Source: Anaerolineae bacterium
GTDB lineage: Bacteria > Chloroflexota > Anaerolineae > Promineifilales > Promineifilaceae
Direction: 5' to 3'
Length of the DNA: 64,000 nucleotides
NCBI GenBank assembly: GCA_023384415.1
Contig: JAHDWJ010000001.1
Span: 144,699-208,698, forward strand
Shown: positions 1 to 8,609 of the stretch, piece by piece
Position numbering within the stretch: position 1 is the first letter of the stretch
How the letters are laid out: the number at the start of each line of letters is the position of its first letter
Position numbers and translations under genes: made by a program
Notes under the pieces: generated by a model
What the model was told of the DNA's origin: nothing
Seen by the model: only the letters and a program-made list of their open reading frames with translations
The model's database searches: none

Positions 1-3000
1 CACGTGCGCGAGACGGCTAATGACCAGGCGTATCTGCTGACCACCCTGGGGCGGTTGTGGGGTCATGGGGCCGAACCCGATTGGCCGGCCCTATATCCCC
101 AAGAAATTCGCCACCGGGTACCCCTGCCCACCTACAGCTTCGATCACCAGCGGTATTGGATTGAGCCGGGGATCGTGTCCAACCAGGCGGCCGCACCCAG
201 TTACCCGCGCAAACAGAACAACCTGGACGATTGGTTCTACCGCCCCACCTGGACGCTAAAGCCACTGCCCGACGCGGCTGCGGCCGAACCCCCCTCCTGG
301 CTCATCTTCCTGGACCAATTGGGGGTGGGGGAGCGGCTGGCCCAACAGCTACAAGCCGAGGGGCACACCGTCACCGTCGTCACCGAGGAGCGGCAGTTCA
401 CCATTAAGGGACCAGGGCAATACGCCCTCAACCAGAGCTTCCGCCCCGACTACCTTGACCTGGTAGATGAGCTGGCCGAACAAGGGCGGCTGCCGCAGCG
501 GGTTGTCCATTTGTGGGGTCTCACCCCAGAGAAAATAACCGTCTCTCGGGTTGAACTGTATGAGCAGCAGCGGGACAACGTTTTTTACAGTACCCTCTTT
601 CTGACTCAAGCCCTCAGCCAGGTCAACCTGCCTCAGCCAGTACATATCACCCTGGTCAGCAATGGGATGCAGGCGTTACCCGGTGAACCGCTGCCATTCC
701 CGGAGAAGGCGATTGCCCTGGGGTTAGCCCAGGTTATCGGCAAGGAGTTCACCGATATTAGCTGCCAATGCCTGGACGTGGTTGTGCCCCCACGCCGCCG
801 CTTTTTGGGTATGGAGCAAACGGCCCTGACCCAACTGCTGGCCCAAATCCGCCAGGAAGCGTTGATCCATGATGGGGAGCCAGTAGCTCTGTGGCGCGGC
901 CGCGACCGGTGGGTTTCCCGGTTTGAGGCGGCCAAAGTAGACGGGGGAGTGAACCGGCTGCGGCCGCAAGGGGTGTACCTTATCACCGGTGGGTTAGGGG
1001 GAATTGGGCTGGTGCAGGCCCGGTTGCTGGCCCAAACGGTGCAGGCCCGCCTGGTGTTGACCGGGCGCACGGGTCTGCCCCCTCGCGAAACCTGGGATAA
1101 ATGGCTGGCAACCCGTGAAGAGACAAACAAAATCAGCCAACAAATCCGCACCGTGCGTGAACTGGAAAGCCTGGGGGCTGAGGTGTTACTGGTGGCCGCC
1201 GATGTTAGCAACCGGGAACAGGTACGCCGGCTGGTGGCGGCCGCCAAAGAGCAGTTCGGCACAATCCATGGGGTCATCCATGCGGCCGGGGTGCTAAACG
1301 ATGGCCTCATCCAGCTTAAAGCGGCCGGCGATGTGGCTAAAGTGTTCTCCCCCAAAATCCGAGGTACCCTTCTGCTTGATGAAGCCCTGGCCGATACCCC
1401 ACTTGATTTCTTCATCCTGTTCTCATCCACCAGCACCGTCATGGGGCCGGTAGGGCAGGTAGATTACGTGGGGGCCAATGCGTTCCTGGATGCTTTCGCC
1501 CAGAGCAAAACGGTTCAACCAGCCGAAGGCTCGCCTTATACCCTGGCTATCAACTGGGGGATGTGGTCTGAGGTGGGCATGGCGGTCGCGGCCGCGCATA
1601 CCCCCAGCCCGTATGCCCCGCACGATCCCCGGCTCAGCCGCCCCATGAAACACCCGTTTCTGGGCCGTCTCATCCAAGGGACCGATGAGGAGATGGTCTA
1701 TGAAACTACCCTGGGCACCGACCATTGGTTGCTCAACGAACACCGGCTCAAAGATGGCACAGCCCTGGTGCCGGGCACGGGGTATCTGGAGATGGCCTGG
1801 GCTGCCCGCCAGCCGGATATGCCCCGCCGCCCGGTTGAGATTCGGGACCTGTTTTTTGTCTCGCCGCTGGATGTGGCTGAGGGAGAGCGCAAGACGGTGC
1901 GGCTGCGCCTGGTCAAGGAAGGGAATGGGCATCGGTTTACTGTTGCCAGCCAATCCTCGTTTGATGGCTCCTGGCAGGAACATGCCCTGGCTCAAGTCAC
2001 CTTCTTAACTCCCACCACCGTACCGGCTCAGGACGCGGCCGCTATCCTGGCCCGCTGTAACCGTCAGGAAATCACCTTTGCTCCCGGCCAACAGGAGACC
2101 AACCAGGAGCGTTTTCTCCGCTTCGGCCCCCGCTGGAAAAATGTGCGCCAGATTCGCTTTGGCGATGGGGAAGTGGTAGGGCGGCTGGAGTTGGATCCAT
2201 CCTTCCATGATGATTTGGCCCAATACCCGCTTCACCCGGCCCTGCTTGACCTGGCGACGGGCATTGGCTTGCCCCTTGTCCCTGGCTACCACGATACCAG
2301 CCACACCTCTCCGGCTTTTTATGTTCCCCTGACTTACCGGCAAGTACGTGTATATGCCCCATTGACGCCGGTGCTGTACACCCACCTGCGCCACCGCCCG
2401 GACGCGGCCGCGAACCAGCAAACAGCGACCTTTGATGTAACCCTGATGGATGAAAGCGGCCGCGTCCTGGTTGAGGTCAACAGCTTCACCGTCCGCCGCG
2501 TGGGTGAACAGCAAAATATCTTCAGCCGCCAAACCACCCAACCCACTCAGTCCTCACTCCTCAGCACTCAGCACTCCCCAGATCGTCCCACCCTGCTAGA
2601 CCTGGCCCTGAGCGATGGGATCAAACCGGAAGAGGGGGCGGCCGCGTTCCAGCGATTGTTGACCGGTGCGGCCGCGCCGCGCACCATCGTCTCCTCCCTG
2701 CCCCTGGCCGATCTGCTCCAATACACCCACACCATCCAACCCGAAAACGAGAGCGAAGCCATGCAATTTGCCCGGCCGGCCCACCTGGGAGAGTATGTCC
2801 CGCCAGAAAATGAGGCCCAACGCAAACTGGCAGAGATGTGGCAAAAAGTATTAGGGCTGGACAGCGTAGGCATCCACGATGATTTCTTTGACCTGGGGGG
2901 AGATTCCCTCATGGCTATTCGCCTGGTTAACCTGGTGAAAAAAGGGTTTGGTGTTGAGCTTTCCCTGGCGACCATTTTTCAAACCCCAACGGTAGCCCAG

Positions 3001-3975
3001 ATGATCACCTTGCTGCCCCAGGAAGAGGCCAAACCAGGGGAAGCCGCTCCTACTGACCGCCGCCGCCAATGGGCCAAAGCCGCCCATCAAGCCTTGGTGC
3101 CCATCCAAACCAAAGGGGACAAACCCCCGTTCTTTGTAGTGCATGGGGCCGGGGGGCATGTGTTGGTGTATAGCCCCCTGGCCGATTACCTGGGGCTGGA
3201 GCAGCCGTTTTATGGGTTGCAGGCGGTGGGGGTAGATGGCAAGCAGCGGCCGCTGACCAACATCGAAGCCATGGCCGACCTGTATCTCCAAGAGGTTCGC
3301 CAGGTCCAGCCACACGGGCCATATTACCTGGGCGGCTTCTCCATGGGGGGGGAAGTGGCCTTCGCCATGGCCAATAAGCTCAAGGCCGCCGGAGAAGAAG
3401 TTGCTTTATTGGTTCTCTTTGACACTTTCAACCCCGTGCGGAATATTCGTGGCAAGGGAATTACGGCGACCAATGGCCATGAAAACGGTTATGCCCCTCA
3501 TCAGCCGCCGGAAATCAGGCGCGTCAGCCGGTTAGCTGCTTCTCGGCGCAAGGTTATCGGCCATGTGCGCCGACTGCGCCAGATGGGGGTAGGGGAACAG
3601 GTGCGGTATTTGTGGGAAGATGGGCAGCGGCGTTTCTATCGCCTGCATCTCAAATGGGCCTTTGAGCGGGCCTACCGTGCCAACCGCCCCATGTCTTACG
3701 CCTTCCTGGAAGATTATTTGTGGGAGACCAACCTCAAGGCGATTACGAACTATATGCCCCAGGTCTATCCCGGCCAGATTATCTTGTTCCGCTCCACCGA
3801 AAGCCTGCCCCATAACCCGGTAGATCATCCGCTGGGGTGGGGGCCATTGGCCCGTGATGGGGTGCAAGAATATATTATTGACGGTCCCCATCGTATCATG
3901 GATGAGCCGTACATCGCTGATGTCGCCCGCATCTTGCAGCAATGTCTGGACGAGGCGCAGGCGCAATATGCTTAA
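1..3975 (+). CDS. Modular type I polyketide synthase, 3' part (KR-DH-ACP-TE), 5' end outside the window
   Basis: Terminal part of a type I polyketide synthase that reduces, possibly dehydrates, and then releases a polyketide. The frame is open to the first base, and residues 1-55 resemble the linker that follows an acyltransferase domain (RHRVPLPTYSFDHQRYW), so the true start lies upstream. Numbering from the GTG at position 4: a ketoreductase begins near 321 (Rossmann motif TGGLGGIG, active site FSSTS and the Tyr of QVDYVGAN); a hot-dog dehydratase-like domain spans about 549-830 (EHRLKDGTALVPGTGYLE, HPALLDLA); an acyl carrier domain has LGGDS with phosphopantetheine Ser968; a thioesterase has GFSMGG with Ser1113 and a late His1296. 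The DH histidine motif carries one extra residue against the usual HxxxGxxxxP, so dehydratase activity is uncertain. Residues about 845-862 are encoded by an intergenic-type simple repeat. A PPTase that could load the carrier domain is at 23 kb. Confidence 0.93.
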   Translation, partial: HVRETANDQAYLLTTLGRLWGHGAEPDWPALYPQEIRHRVPLPTYSFDHQRYWIEPGIVSNQAAAPSYPRKQNNLDDWFYRPTWTLKPLPDAAAAEPPSWLIFLDQLGVGERLAQQLQAEGHTVTVVTEERQFTIKGPGQYALNQSFRPDYLDLVDELAEQGRLPQRVVHLWGLTPEKITVSRVELYEQQRDNVFYSTLFLTQALSQVNLPQPVHITLVSNGMQALPGEPLPFPEKAIALGLAQVIGKEFTDISCQCLDVVVPPRRRFLGMEQTALTQLLAQIRQEALIHDGEPVALWRGRDRWVSRFEAAKVDGGVNRLRPQGVYLITGGLGGIGLVQARLLAQTVQARLVLTGRTGLPPRETWDKWLATREETNKISQQIRTVRELESLGAEVLLVAADVSNREQVRRLVAAAKEQFGTIHGVIHAAGVLNDGLIQLKAAGDVAKVFSPKIRGTLLLDEALADTPLDFFILFSSTSTVMGPVGQVDYVGANAFLDAFAQSKTVQPAEGSPYTLAINWGMWSEVGMAVAAAHTPSPYAPHDPRLSRPMKHPFLGRLIQGTDEEMVYETTLGTDHWLLNEHRLKDGTALVPGTGYLEMAWAARQPDMPRRPVEIRDLFFVSPLDVAEGERKTVRLRLVKEGNGHRFTVASQSSFDGSWQEHALAQVTFLTPTTVPAQDAAAILARCNRQEITFAPGQQETNQERFLRFGPRWKNVRQIRFGDGEVVGRLELDPSFHDDLAQYPLHPALLDLATGIGLPLVPGYHDTSHTSPAFYVPLTYRQVRVYAPLTPVLYTHLRHRPDAAANQQTATFDVTLMDESGRVLVEVNSFTVRRVGEQQNIFSRQTTQPTQSSLLSTQHSPDRPTLLDLALSDGIKPEEGAAAFQRLLTGAAAPRTIVSSLPLADLLQYTHTIQPENESEAMQFARPAHLGEYVPPENEAQRKLAEMWQKVLGLDSVGIHDDFFDLGGDSLMAIRLVNLVKKGFGVELSLATIFQTPTVAQMITLLPQEEAKPGEAAPTDRRRQWAKAAHQALVPIQTKGDKPPFFVVHGAGGHVLVYSPLADYLGLEQPFYGLQAVGVDGKQRPLTNIEAMADLYLQEVRQVQPHGPYYLGGFSMGGEVAFAMANKLKAAGEEVALLVLFDTFNPVRNIRGKGITATNGHENGYAPHQPPEIRRVSRLAASRRKVIGHVRRLRQMGVGEQVRYLWEDGQRRFYRLHLKWAFERAYRANRPMSYAFLEDYLWETNLKAITNYMPQVYPGQIILFRSTESLPHNPVDHPLGWGPLARDGVQEYIIDGPHRIMDEPYIADVARILQQCLDEAQAQYA

Positions 3976-4058
3976 CTTGTCACCTGAGATAAGATAACTT
4001 GTAACTTTAACCCGCTAGGCTAAATTTGTTCATCCTTGATCTTGCCCTGTCCAATTTT

Positions 4059-5552
4059 ATGACCAAACTACGCCAATCTTTTACCCATGAACACCAGATT
4101 GAGATCACCCTCTTTCTGGTGTTACTCCTCTGTTATGGTTACTTTTTTCCTCGTTGGGCTGATCCCAATCAAAATTCCCGCCTGAACATGGTCGTAGCTG
4201 TGGTGGACGATGGTACGTTTAAGATTGATAAATACGTCGCCAATACAGTGGATTATGCCAAAGTGGGAGAGCATTATTACAGCGATAAAGCCCCTGGGGT
4301 GGCCTTTTTGGGTATTCCGGTTTATGCGGTTCTGGGCACAGGGCTAGATTTGCCTGTGATGGCTCCCCTCACTGAACGGTTGGCCAACAGTTCAGCTTTT
4401 CAGGCCACCTTAAACCCGGATGGTACCGGGGTGAGTACGGATAAAGTCCGTTTTGCTATTGCCCAGGTGGTTTTGGCCTTTTTGTTTGGGGCTGTGCCAA
4501 CGGCTTTGTTGGGAGTGCTGCTGTTTCGGGTTTGTCTTTATTTGAGCCGTCACCTCTGGTTGAGCTTGGTTTTGGCCTTAGGCTATGGGCTGCTAACACC
4601 TGCCTTTGCTTATGCCAATAGTTTTTATGGGCATCAGTTGAGTGCTTTTTTGTTGTTTGCGGTGTTTTATCTTGCGTTTGCCACTTCTAGCCCGCTTACG
4701 CCAGCCCGGCTGATGCTGATTGGGGTCTGCCTGGCCTATAGTGTCGTGACCGAATATCCGACTTTTTTGTTAGTGGGAGTGCTGTTTTTGTATGTGGCGT
4801 ATCAGCTTTGGCAGCAAGGGGAATGGCAGCGATTGGGGTGGGTATTGGGGCCGGCGGGGGTGATCGCGGCCGCGTGGATGCTGTACAATAAAACGATTTT
4901 CGGCGGCTACCTGGAGCTGGGGTATGGCTATTCAGAATTGTGGGTAGATTCCCACAGCACCGGGTTTATGAGCCTGGGGGTGCCCCGTCCGGATGCTGTG
5001 TGGGGGATTACGTTTGGCCTGTTCCGGGGGCTGTTCTGGTTATCTCCCTGGCTGTTTTTGGCCGTGCCAGGGTTCGTACAATGGTGGCGCGGCCGCGAAC
5101 ATCGGGTGGAATGGTTCGTAACCCTGGCCTGTGTCGCCTTGATGTTTTTGTTCAATAGTTCATCCGTCATGTGGTGGGGGGGGTTTTCTGTAGGGCCGCG
5201 TTATATTTTGCCCATGCTCCCGTTCCTGGTGCTGCCGATTGTTTACAGTTTGCGGCCGCTTACCCAACCGGCATCCCCATCCCATCGCTGGCTCACTGGC
5301 GCGTTCGCTCTGCTGCTCATCTGGTCCTTCCTGGCAACCTGGGGCATGACCCTGGCCGGACAGGCGTTCCCCCCCGATACCCTCTCCAACCCCTGGGTAG
5401 ATTACCTGCTCCCGAACTGGCAAGCAGGGAACATCGCCCGCAGCCTGGGCACCATCATCGGTTTTCGGGGCTGGTTAAGCCTGCTGCCTGTTCTCCTACT
5501 CTCCCTGGCTTTGCTGGCCTGGCCTCTTTTTACGATCAGAAGGACATCATAA
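4059..5552 (+). CDS. Polytopic membrane protein, GT-C glycosyltransferase-like
   Basis: About 500 residues with roughly ten hydrophobic segments and a large first extracytoplasmic loop containing HYYSDKAPGVAFLG. Loops of this kind are common in GT-C type lipid-linked sugar transferases and related uncharacterised membrane proteins, but no catalytic motif can be assigned. I chose the ATG at 4059; an in-frame TTG at 4026 would add 11 residues, and neither has a clear ribosome binding site. It is 84 bases after the PKS gene and 15 bases before a second membrane protein of similar style, so the three may be co-transcribed. Acting on a lipid-linked sugar is an inference from topology only. Confidence 0.75.
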   Translation: MTKLRQSFTHEHQIEITLFLVLLLCYGYFFPRWADPNQNSRLNMVVAVVDDGTFKIDKYVANTVDYAKVGEHYYSDKAPGVAFLGIPVYAVLGTGLDLPVMAPLTERLANSSAFQATLNPDGTGVSTDKVRFAIAQVVLAFLFGAVPTALLGVLLFRVCLYLSRHLWLSLVLALGYGLLTPAFAYANSFYGHQLSAFLLFAVFYLAFATSSPLTPARLMLIGVCLAYSVVTEYPTFLLVGVLFLYVAYQLWQQGEWQRLGWVLGPAGVIAAAWMLYNKTIFGGYLELGYGYSELWVDSHSTGFMSLGVPRPDAVWGITFGLFRGLFWLSPWLFLAVPGFVQWWRGREHRVEWFVTLACVALMFLFNSSSVMWWGGFSVGPRYILPMLPFLVLPIVYSLRPLTQPASPSHRWLTGAFALLLIWSFLATWGMTLAGQAFPPDTLSNPWVDYLLPNWQAGNIARSLGTIIGFRGWLSLLPVLLLSLALLAWPLFTIRRTS

Positions 5553-5567
5553 TTTATTATCCCAACC

Positions 5568-7247
5568 ATGCCCAACCATCCACCATCCCCAACCATCTCC
5601 CGTGCTGAATGGCGGTTTGTCGCCTTGATTGTTCTTTTGGTCTTATTTATAACCAGTTTGCCCTATCTGTTTGCCTGGCTTACCACCCCAGCCCACAAAC
5701 AATTTATGGGTATCATGCTGGATGTGCCAGATCATGGGCAATATTTTTCCTGGATGCGGGAGTTGACAGACGCTCATCTGGCGGCCAATAAGCTGACCCC
5801 AGAGCCGAATGAGCCGGTCTTTTTTAACTTGCTCTGGTGGGGGTTGGGACGGTTGGGGCGGCTGTTTGGGGTGGGATATGCCGGGATGTTTCAGGTACTC
5901 CGGGTAGTGGCGACAGCCCTGTTTTTACCTCTGGTGTATCTATTTTGTGCCTGGTTTTTGCCGGAACGCGGCCGCCGCCAAACCGCCTTCCTCCTCATCT
6001 GCTTCAGTGCCGGGCTAGGCTGGATGATCATCGCCTACCGTAACCTGTTTATGAGCGAAGAGCTGCCTCTGCAATGGCTGTTGGATGTGTACATTGCCGA
6101 AGGCAACACCTTTTTAAGCATTCTGGGCTACCCCCATTTTATTGGGGCTGCTTTGTACATCGCCGTTTTTTACCTGATTTTGCGCGGCGAAGAGACGAAG
6201 CAGTACCGGTACGCCGTTTATGGGGGGCTGTTGGCCCTTTTCCTGGGGTGGCAGCACGCTTATGATTTGGTGCTGGTGTACGGCATTTTAGGGGCTTATG
6301 CTTTGCTGGTCTGGCTGCGGGATAAGAAGTTTCCCTGGTTCCTGGCCCAAAACTTGATCATTTTAGGGCTGATCTCCTGGTGGCCGGCCTTATATTCAGT
6401 CATTCTCACTTCGCTTGATCCGTTGTGGGAAGAGGTGCTGGCTCAATTTGCCAATGCTGGCGTATATACGCCGCCGCCACTGCATTTGCTCATCTTTTTT
6501 GGTCCCCTGCTCTGGTTGGCAATAGTGGGGTTGTTTCGTTTGCGGCCGCATCACCTGTCCCAGTTAGATAACAAAACGTTATTTCTGGTGGCCTGGTTTG
6601 TGGCTAACTTTTTCTTGCTCTATATCCCTACCGATTTTCAGGTTCACATGCTCAACGGCTGGCAGGTACCAATGGGGATTTTAGCCACCTTAGCCTTGTA
6701 TGAATGGCTGACCCCGGGACTGGCTGCGGCCGCATACCGACTTCGACCCTCATTTTCCCCTCATTGGGTGCAAAAAGCGGTACCTCTTCTCTTTCTCCTG
6801 GTCGTCATACCCACCAACCTCTACTTATGGCTGTGGCGGTTTGACGAACTACGCCGTTATGATTACCCTTATTACCTGTATCAAGATGAACTGGCGGCCT
6901 TTGCCTGGCTGGAACAAAATGCCAACTCGGATGATGTCGTTTTAAGCTCTTTGACCACCGGCCAATATATTCCGGCTCTAACTGGCACTCATGCCTTTCT
7001 GGCCCATTGGGCCCAAACCTTAGATTTCTTTGGCAAGAGCGAGATGGTCGAACAATTTTTCACCACTCAGACAGACCCGACCCAGCGGCAGGCTATCTTG
7101 CAGCAATACAGCGTGGATTACATCCTGTATGGCCCTACGGAACAGATTCTCGGCAATTATGACCCAGCCAGCGCCCCTTACCTGACACTGGTATTTGCTA
7201 GTGAAACCACACAGATTTATCAGGTAGTCGGTATCCCAGACCAATAA
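5568..7247 (+). CDS. Polytopic membrane protein, GT-C glycosyltransferase-like
   Basis: 559 residues with about ten membrane segments. The first external loop carries PDHGQYFSWMRE, an acidic/aromatic signature of the kind found in the catalytic first loop of GT-C enzymes. The C-terminal ~110 residues are soluble (FAWLEQNANSDDVVLSSLTTGQ...) and resemble the periplasmic tail seen in many such proteins. It begins 15 bases after the preceding membrane gene, which suggests an operon. The transferred sugar and acceptor cannot be told from sequence. Confidence 0.75.
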   Translation: MPNHPPSPTISRAEWRFVALIVLLVLFITSLPYLFAWLTTPAHKQFMGIMLDVPDHGQYFSWMRELTDAHLAANKLTPEPNEPVFFNLLWWGLGRLGRLFGVGYAGMFQVLRVVATALFLPLVYLFCAWFLPERGRRQTAFLLICFSAGLGWMIIAYRNLFMSEELPLQWLLDVYIAEGNTFLSILGYPHFIGAALYIAVFYLILRGEETKQYRYAVYGGLLALFLGWQHAYDLVLVYGILGAYALLVWLRDKKFPWFLAQNLIILGLISWWPALYSVILTSLDPLWEEVLAQFANAGVYTPPPLHLLIFFGPLLWLAIVGLFRLRPHHLSQLDNKTLFLVAWFVANFFLLYIPTDFQVHMLNGWQVPMGILATLALYEWLTPGLAAAAYRLRPSFSPHWVQKAVPLLFLLVVIPTNLYLWLWRFDELRRYDYPYYLYQDELAAFAWLEQNANSDDVVLSSLTTGQYIPALTGTHAFLAHWAQTLDFFGKSEMVEQFFTTQTDPTQRQAILQQYSVDYILYGPTEQILGNYDPASAPYLTLVFASETTQIYQVVGIPDQ

Positions 7248-7316
7248 TGATTCGCGGCATGGTTTATGGTGATCTGGCCGCCAACCATAAATCGCTATCC
7301 GCTTGGGGAAAAAACT

Positions 7317-8513
7317 ATGCCTCACCCATTCAAAAACAGGAAAATCAACAAAACCGTTATTTTGTCGGGGCTAACCATATTCTGGTTAACAGCTATCATA
7401 GTCATGCTCTGGCGACCACCAATTATTGCTCAAACCAGTGAAAGACTGGACGGCAACCATACCACTTATCTACCTTTGCTCAAGGCACCCATCCCGTTGG
7501 TAACTCTGTATACAAACGCCTTTGTTAACCCCCTATTCGTTACCCATGTCGGTGATGGACGGTTGTTTGTGGTGCAAAAAGAGGGCATTATCTATATTTT
7601 GCATCCTAATGGGCAAACATCCGTTTTTTTAGATATTCGGGATCGTGTTCTAAACGAGGGGGAACAAGGATTGTACAGTATTGTGTTCGATCCTGGTTAT
7701 GCTACCAATGGCTTTTTCTATGTCTCTTACAATGGCGAGAGGTATCTGGATGAGGAATGGTTTAATGTCTCACGTTTTCGGGCGACAAATCAGGTAGCTG
7801 ATCCTGCTTCGGAGTGTCACATATTTGGATTGCCGATGGATTACGACATCCATAATGGGGGAGGAATGGGCATACACCCGTTTGATGGTTATTTATATGT
7901 AGGAATAGGTGATGATCGGGGATTGCTGGCCGCCCAAGAAGACACCACCTATAAAGGTAAATTAGTTCGACTTAATATCAATGCTTTATCCCCAACCATC
8001 TGCCAGTCCGCCCAAACACAAATTTTTGCTAAGGGGTTGCGCAACCCCTGGCGATTCGATTTTGATCCAGTAACGGGTGATATGTATATAGGTGATGTGG
8101 GGGATGCAAACTGGGAAGAGGTGAATTTCATCCCCAATGGGATGATAGGGATGAATTTTGGCTGGCCTTGTATGGATGGGCCAACTTATATTGGTTTTCC
8201 TATTCAGACCCAATGTGAAGAGGTGGGCACAGGAGACCTGCCCCTTTATTACTACGCCCATCATCCCCGATGTGCCATTATTGGCGGGCATGTATTGCGA
8301 CGACCGGGGTATCCAGACCCACAATTTTTGTTTGGAGATTCCTGTACACGGGAGCTTTTCCTGCTTACTAATACCGGAGGTATTCCTGCGGTGCAGCTTT
8401 TAGGGACACTCATTGGCAATGGGTATATTCTGTCATCCTTTGGTAAAGATTACGCGGGAAATCTTTATGCGATGGATTTCCCCAACAATATTTACCGGTT
8501 AAATATTCCTTAA
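7317..8513 (+). CDS. PQQ-dependent sugar dehydrogenase-like secreted beta-propeller protein
   Basis: A 398-residue protein with a signal anchor (VILSGLTIFWLTAIIVML) followed by a six-bladed propeller of the soluble aldose/glucose dehydrogenase and HHIP-like family. Recognisable blocks are VGDGRLFVVQKEGIIY, LDIRDRVLNEGEQGLYSIVFDP, FFYVSYNG, GLRNPWRFDFDPVTGDMYIGDVGDANWEEVN and MNFGWPCMDG. Family members oxidise sugars with PQQ, but many are uncharacterised, so the reaction is inferred. The ATG at 7317 places the signal sequence at the N-terminus; an ATG at 7266 would add 17 residues. The gene is visibly more AT-rich than its neighbours and has no GCGGCCGC octamer, which hints at more recent acquisition. 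Confidence 0.85.
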   Translation: MPHPFKNRKINKTVILSGLTIFWLTAIIVMLWRPPIIAQTSERLDGNHTTYLPLLKAPIPLVTLYTNAFVNPLFVTHVGDGRLFVVQKEGIIYILHPNGQTSVFLDIRDRVLNEGEQGLYSIVFDPGYATNGFFYVSYNGERYLDEEWFNVSRFRATNQVADPASECHIFGLPMDYDIHNGGGMGIHPFDGYLYVGIGDDRGLLAAQEDTTYKGKLVRLNINALSPTICQSAQTQIFAKGLRNPWRFDFDPVTGDMYIGDVGDANWEEVNFIPNGMIGMNFGWPCMDGPTYIGFPIQTQCEEVGTGDLPLYYYAHHPRCAIIGGHVLRRPGYPDPQFLFGDSCTRELFLLTNTGGIPAVQLLGTLIGNGYILSSFGKDYAGNLYAMDFPNNIYRLNIP

Positions 8514-8542
8514 ACTGGAGTAACTGTACAGGTGATCGTTCC

Positions 8543-8588
8543 CCCCTCACCCTGGCCCTCTCCCCCAGGAGAGGGCCAGGGTGAGGGG
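8543..8588. repeat. Perfect 21-bp inverted repeat (C/T arm, G/A arm)
   Basis: Arms at 8543-8563 and 8568-8588 are exact reverse complements with a 4-base loop. Each arm combines a CCCTCACCC-type block and a CCCTCTCC-type block. Related sequence appears as a tandem array at 63859-64000, so this is a dispersed palindromic family. It lies between the sugar dehydrogenase and the BNR-like gene and could act as a transcription barrier, but no T-tract follows. A GTG at 8532 is in frame with the next gene through this repeat; I consider that start unlikely. Confidence 0.85.
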
Positions 8589-8609
8589 CGGTATAGTTAC
8601 AATCTGGAC

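Noticed and set aside
633-1442. Long open frame on the minus strand opposite the polyketide synthase
   Set aside because: Arg/Ser/Pro-rich shadow of the high-GC gene on the plus strand, with no domain or start signal. Similar shadows occur throughout the window.
8532-8609. GTG start giving a longer N-terminus to the BNR-like protein
   Set aside because: The added codons run through the perfect 21-bp palindrome, and a clean signal peptide starts at ATG 8610/8625.
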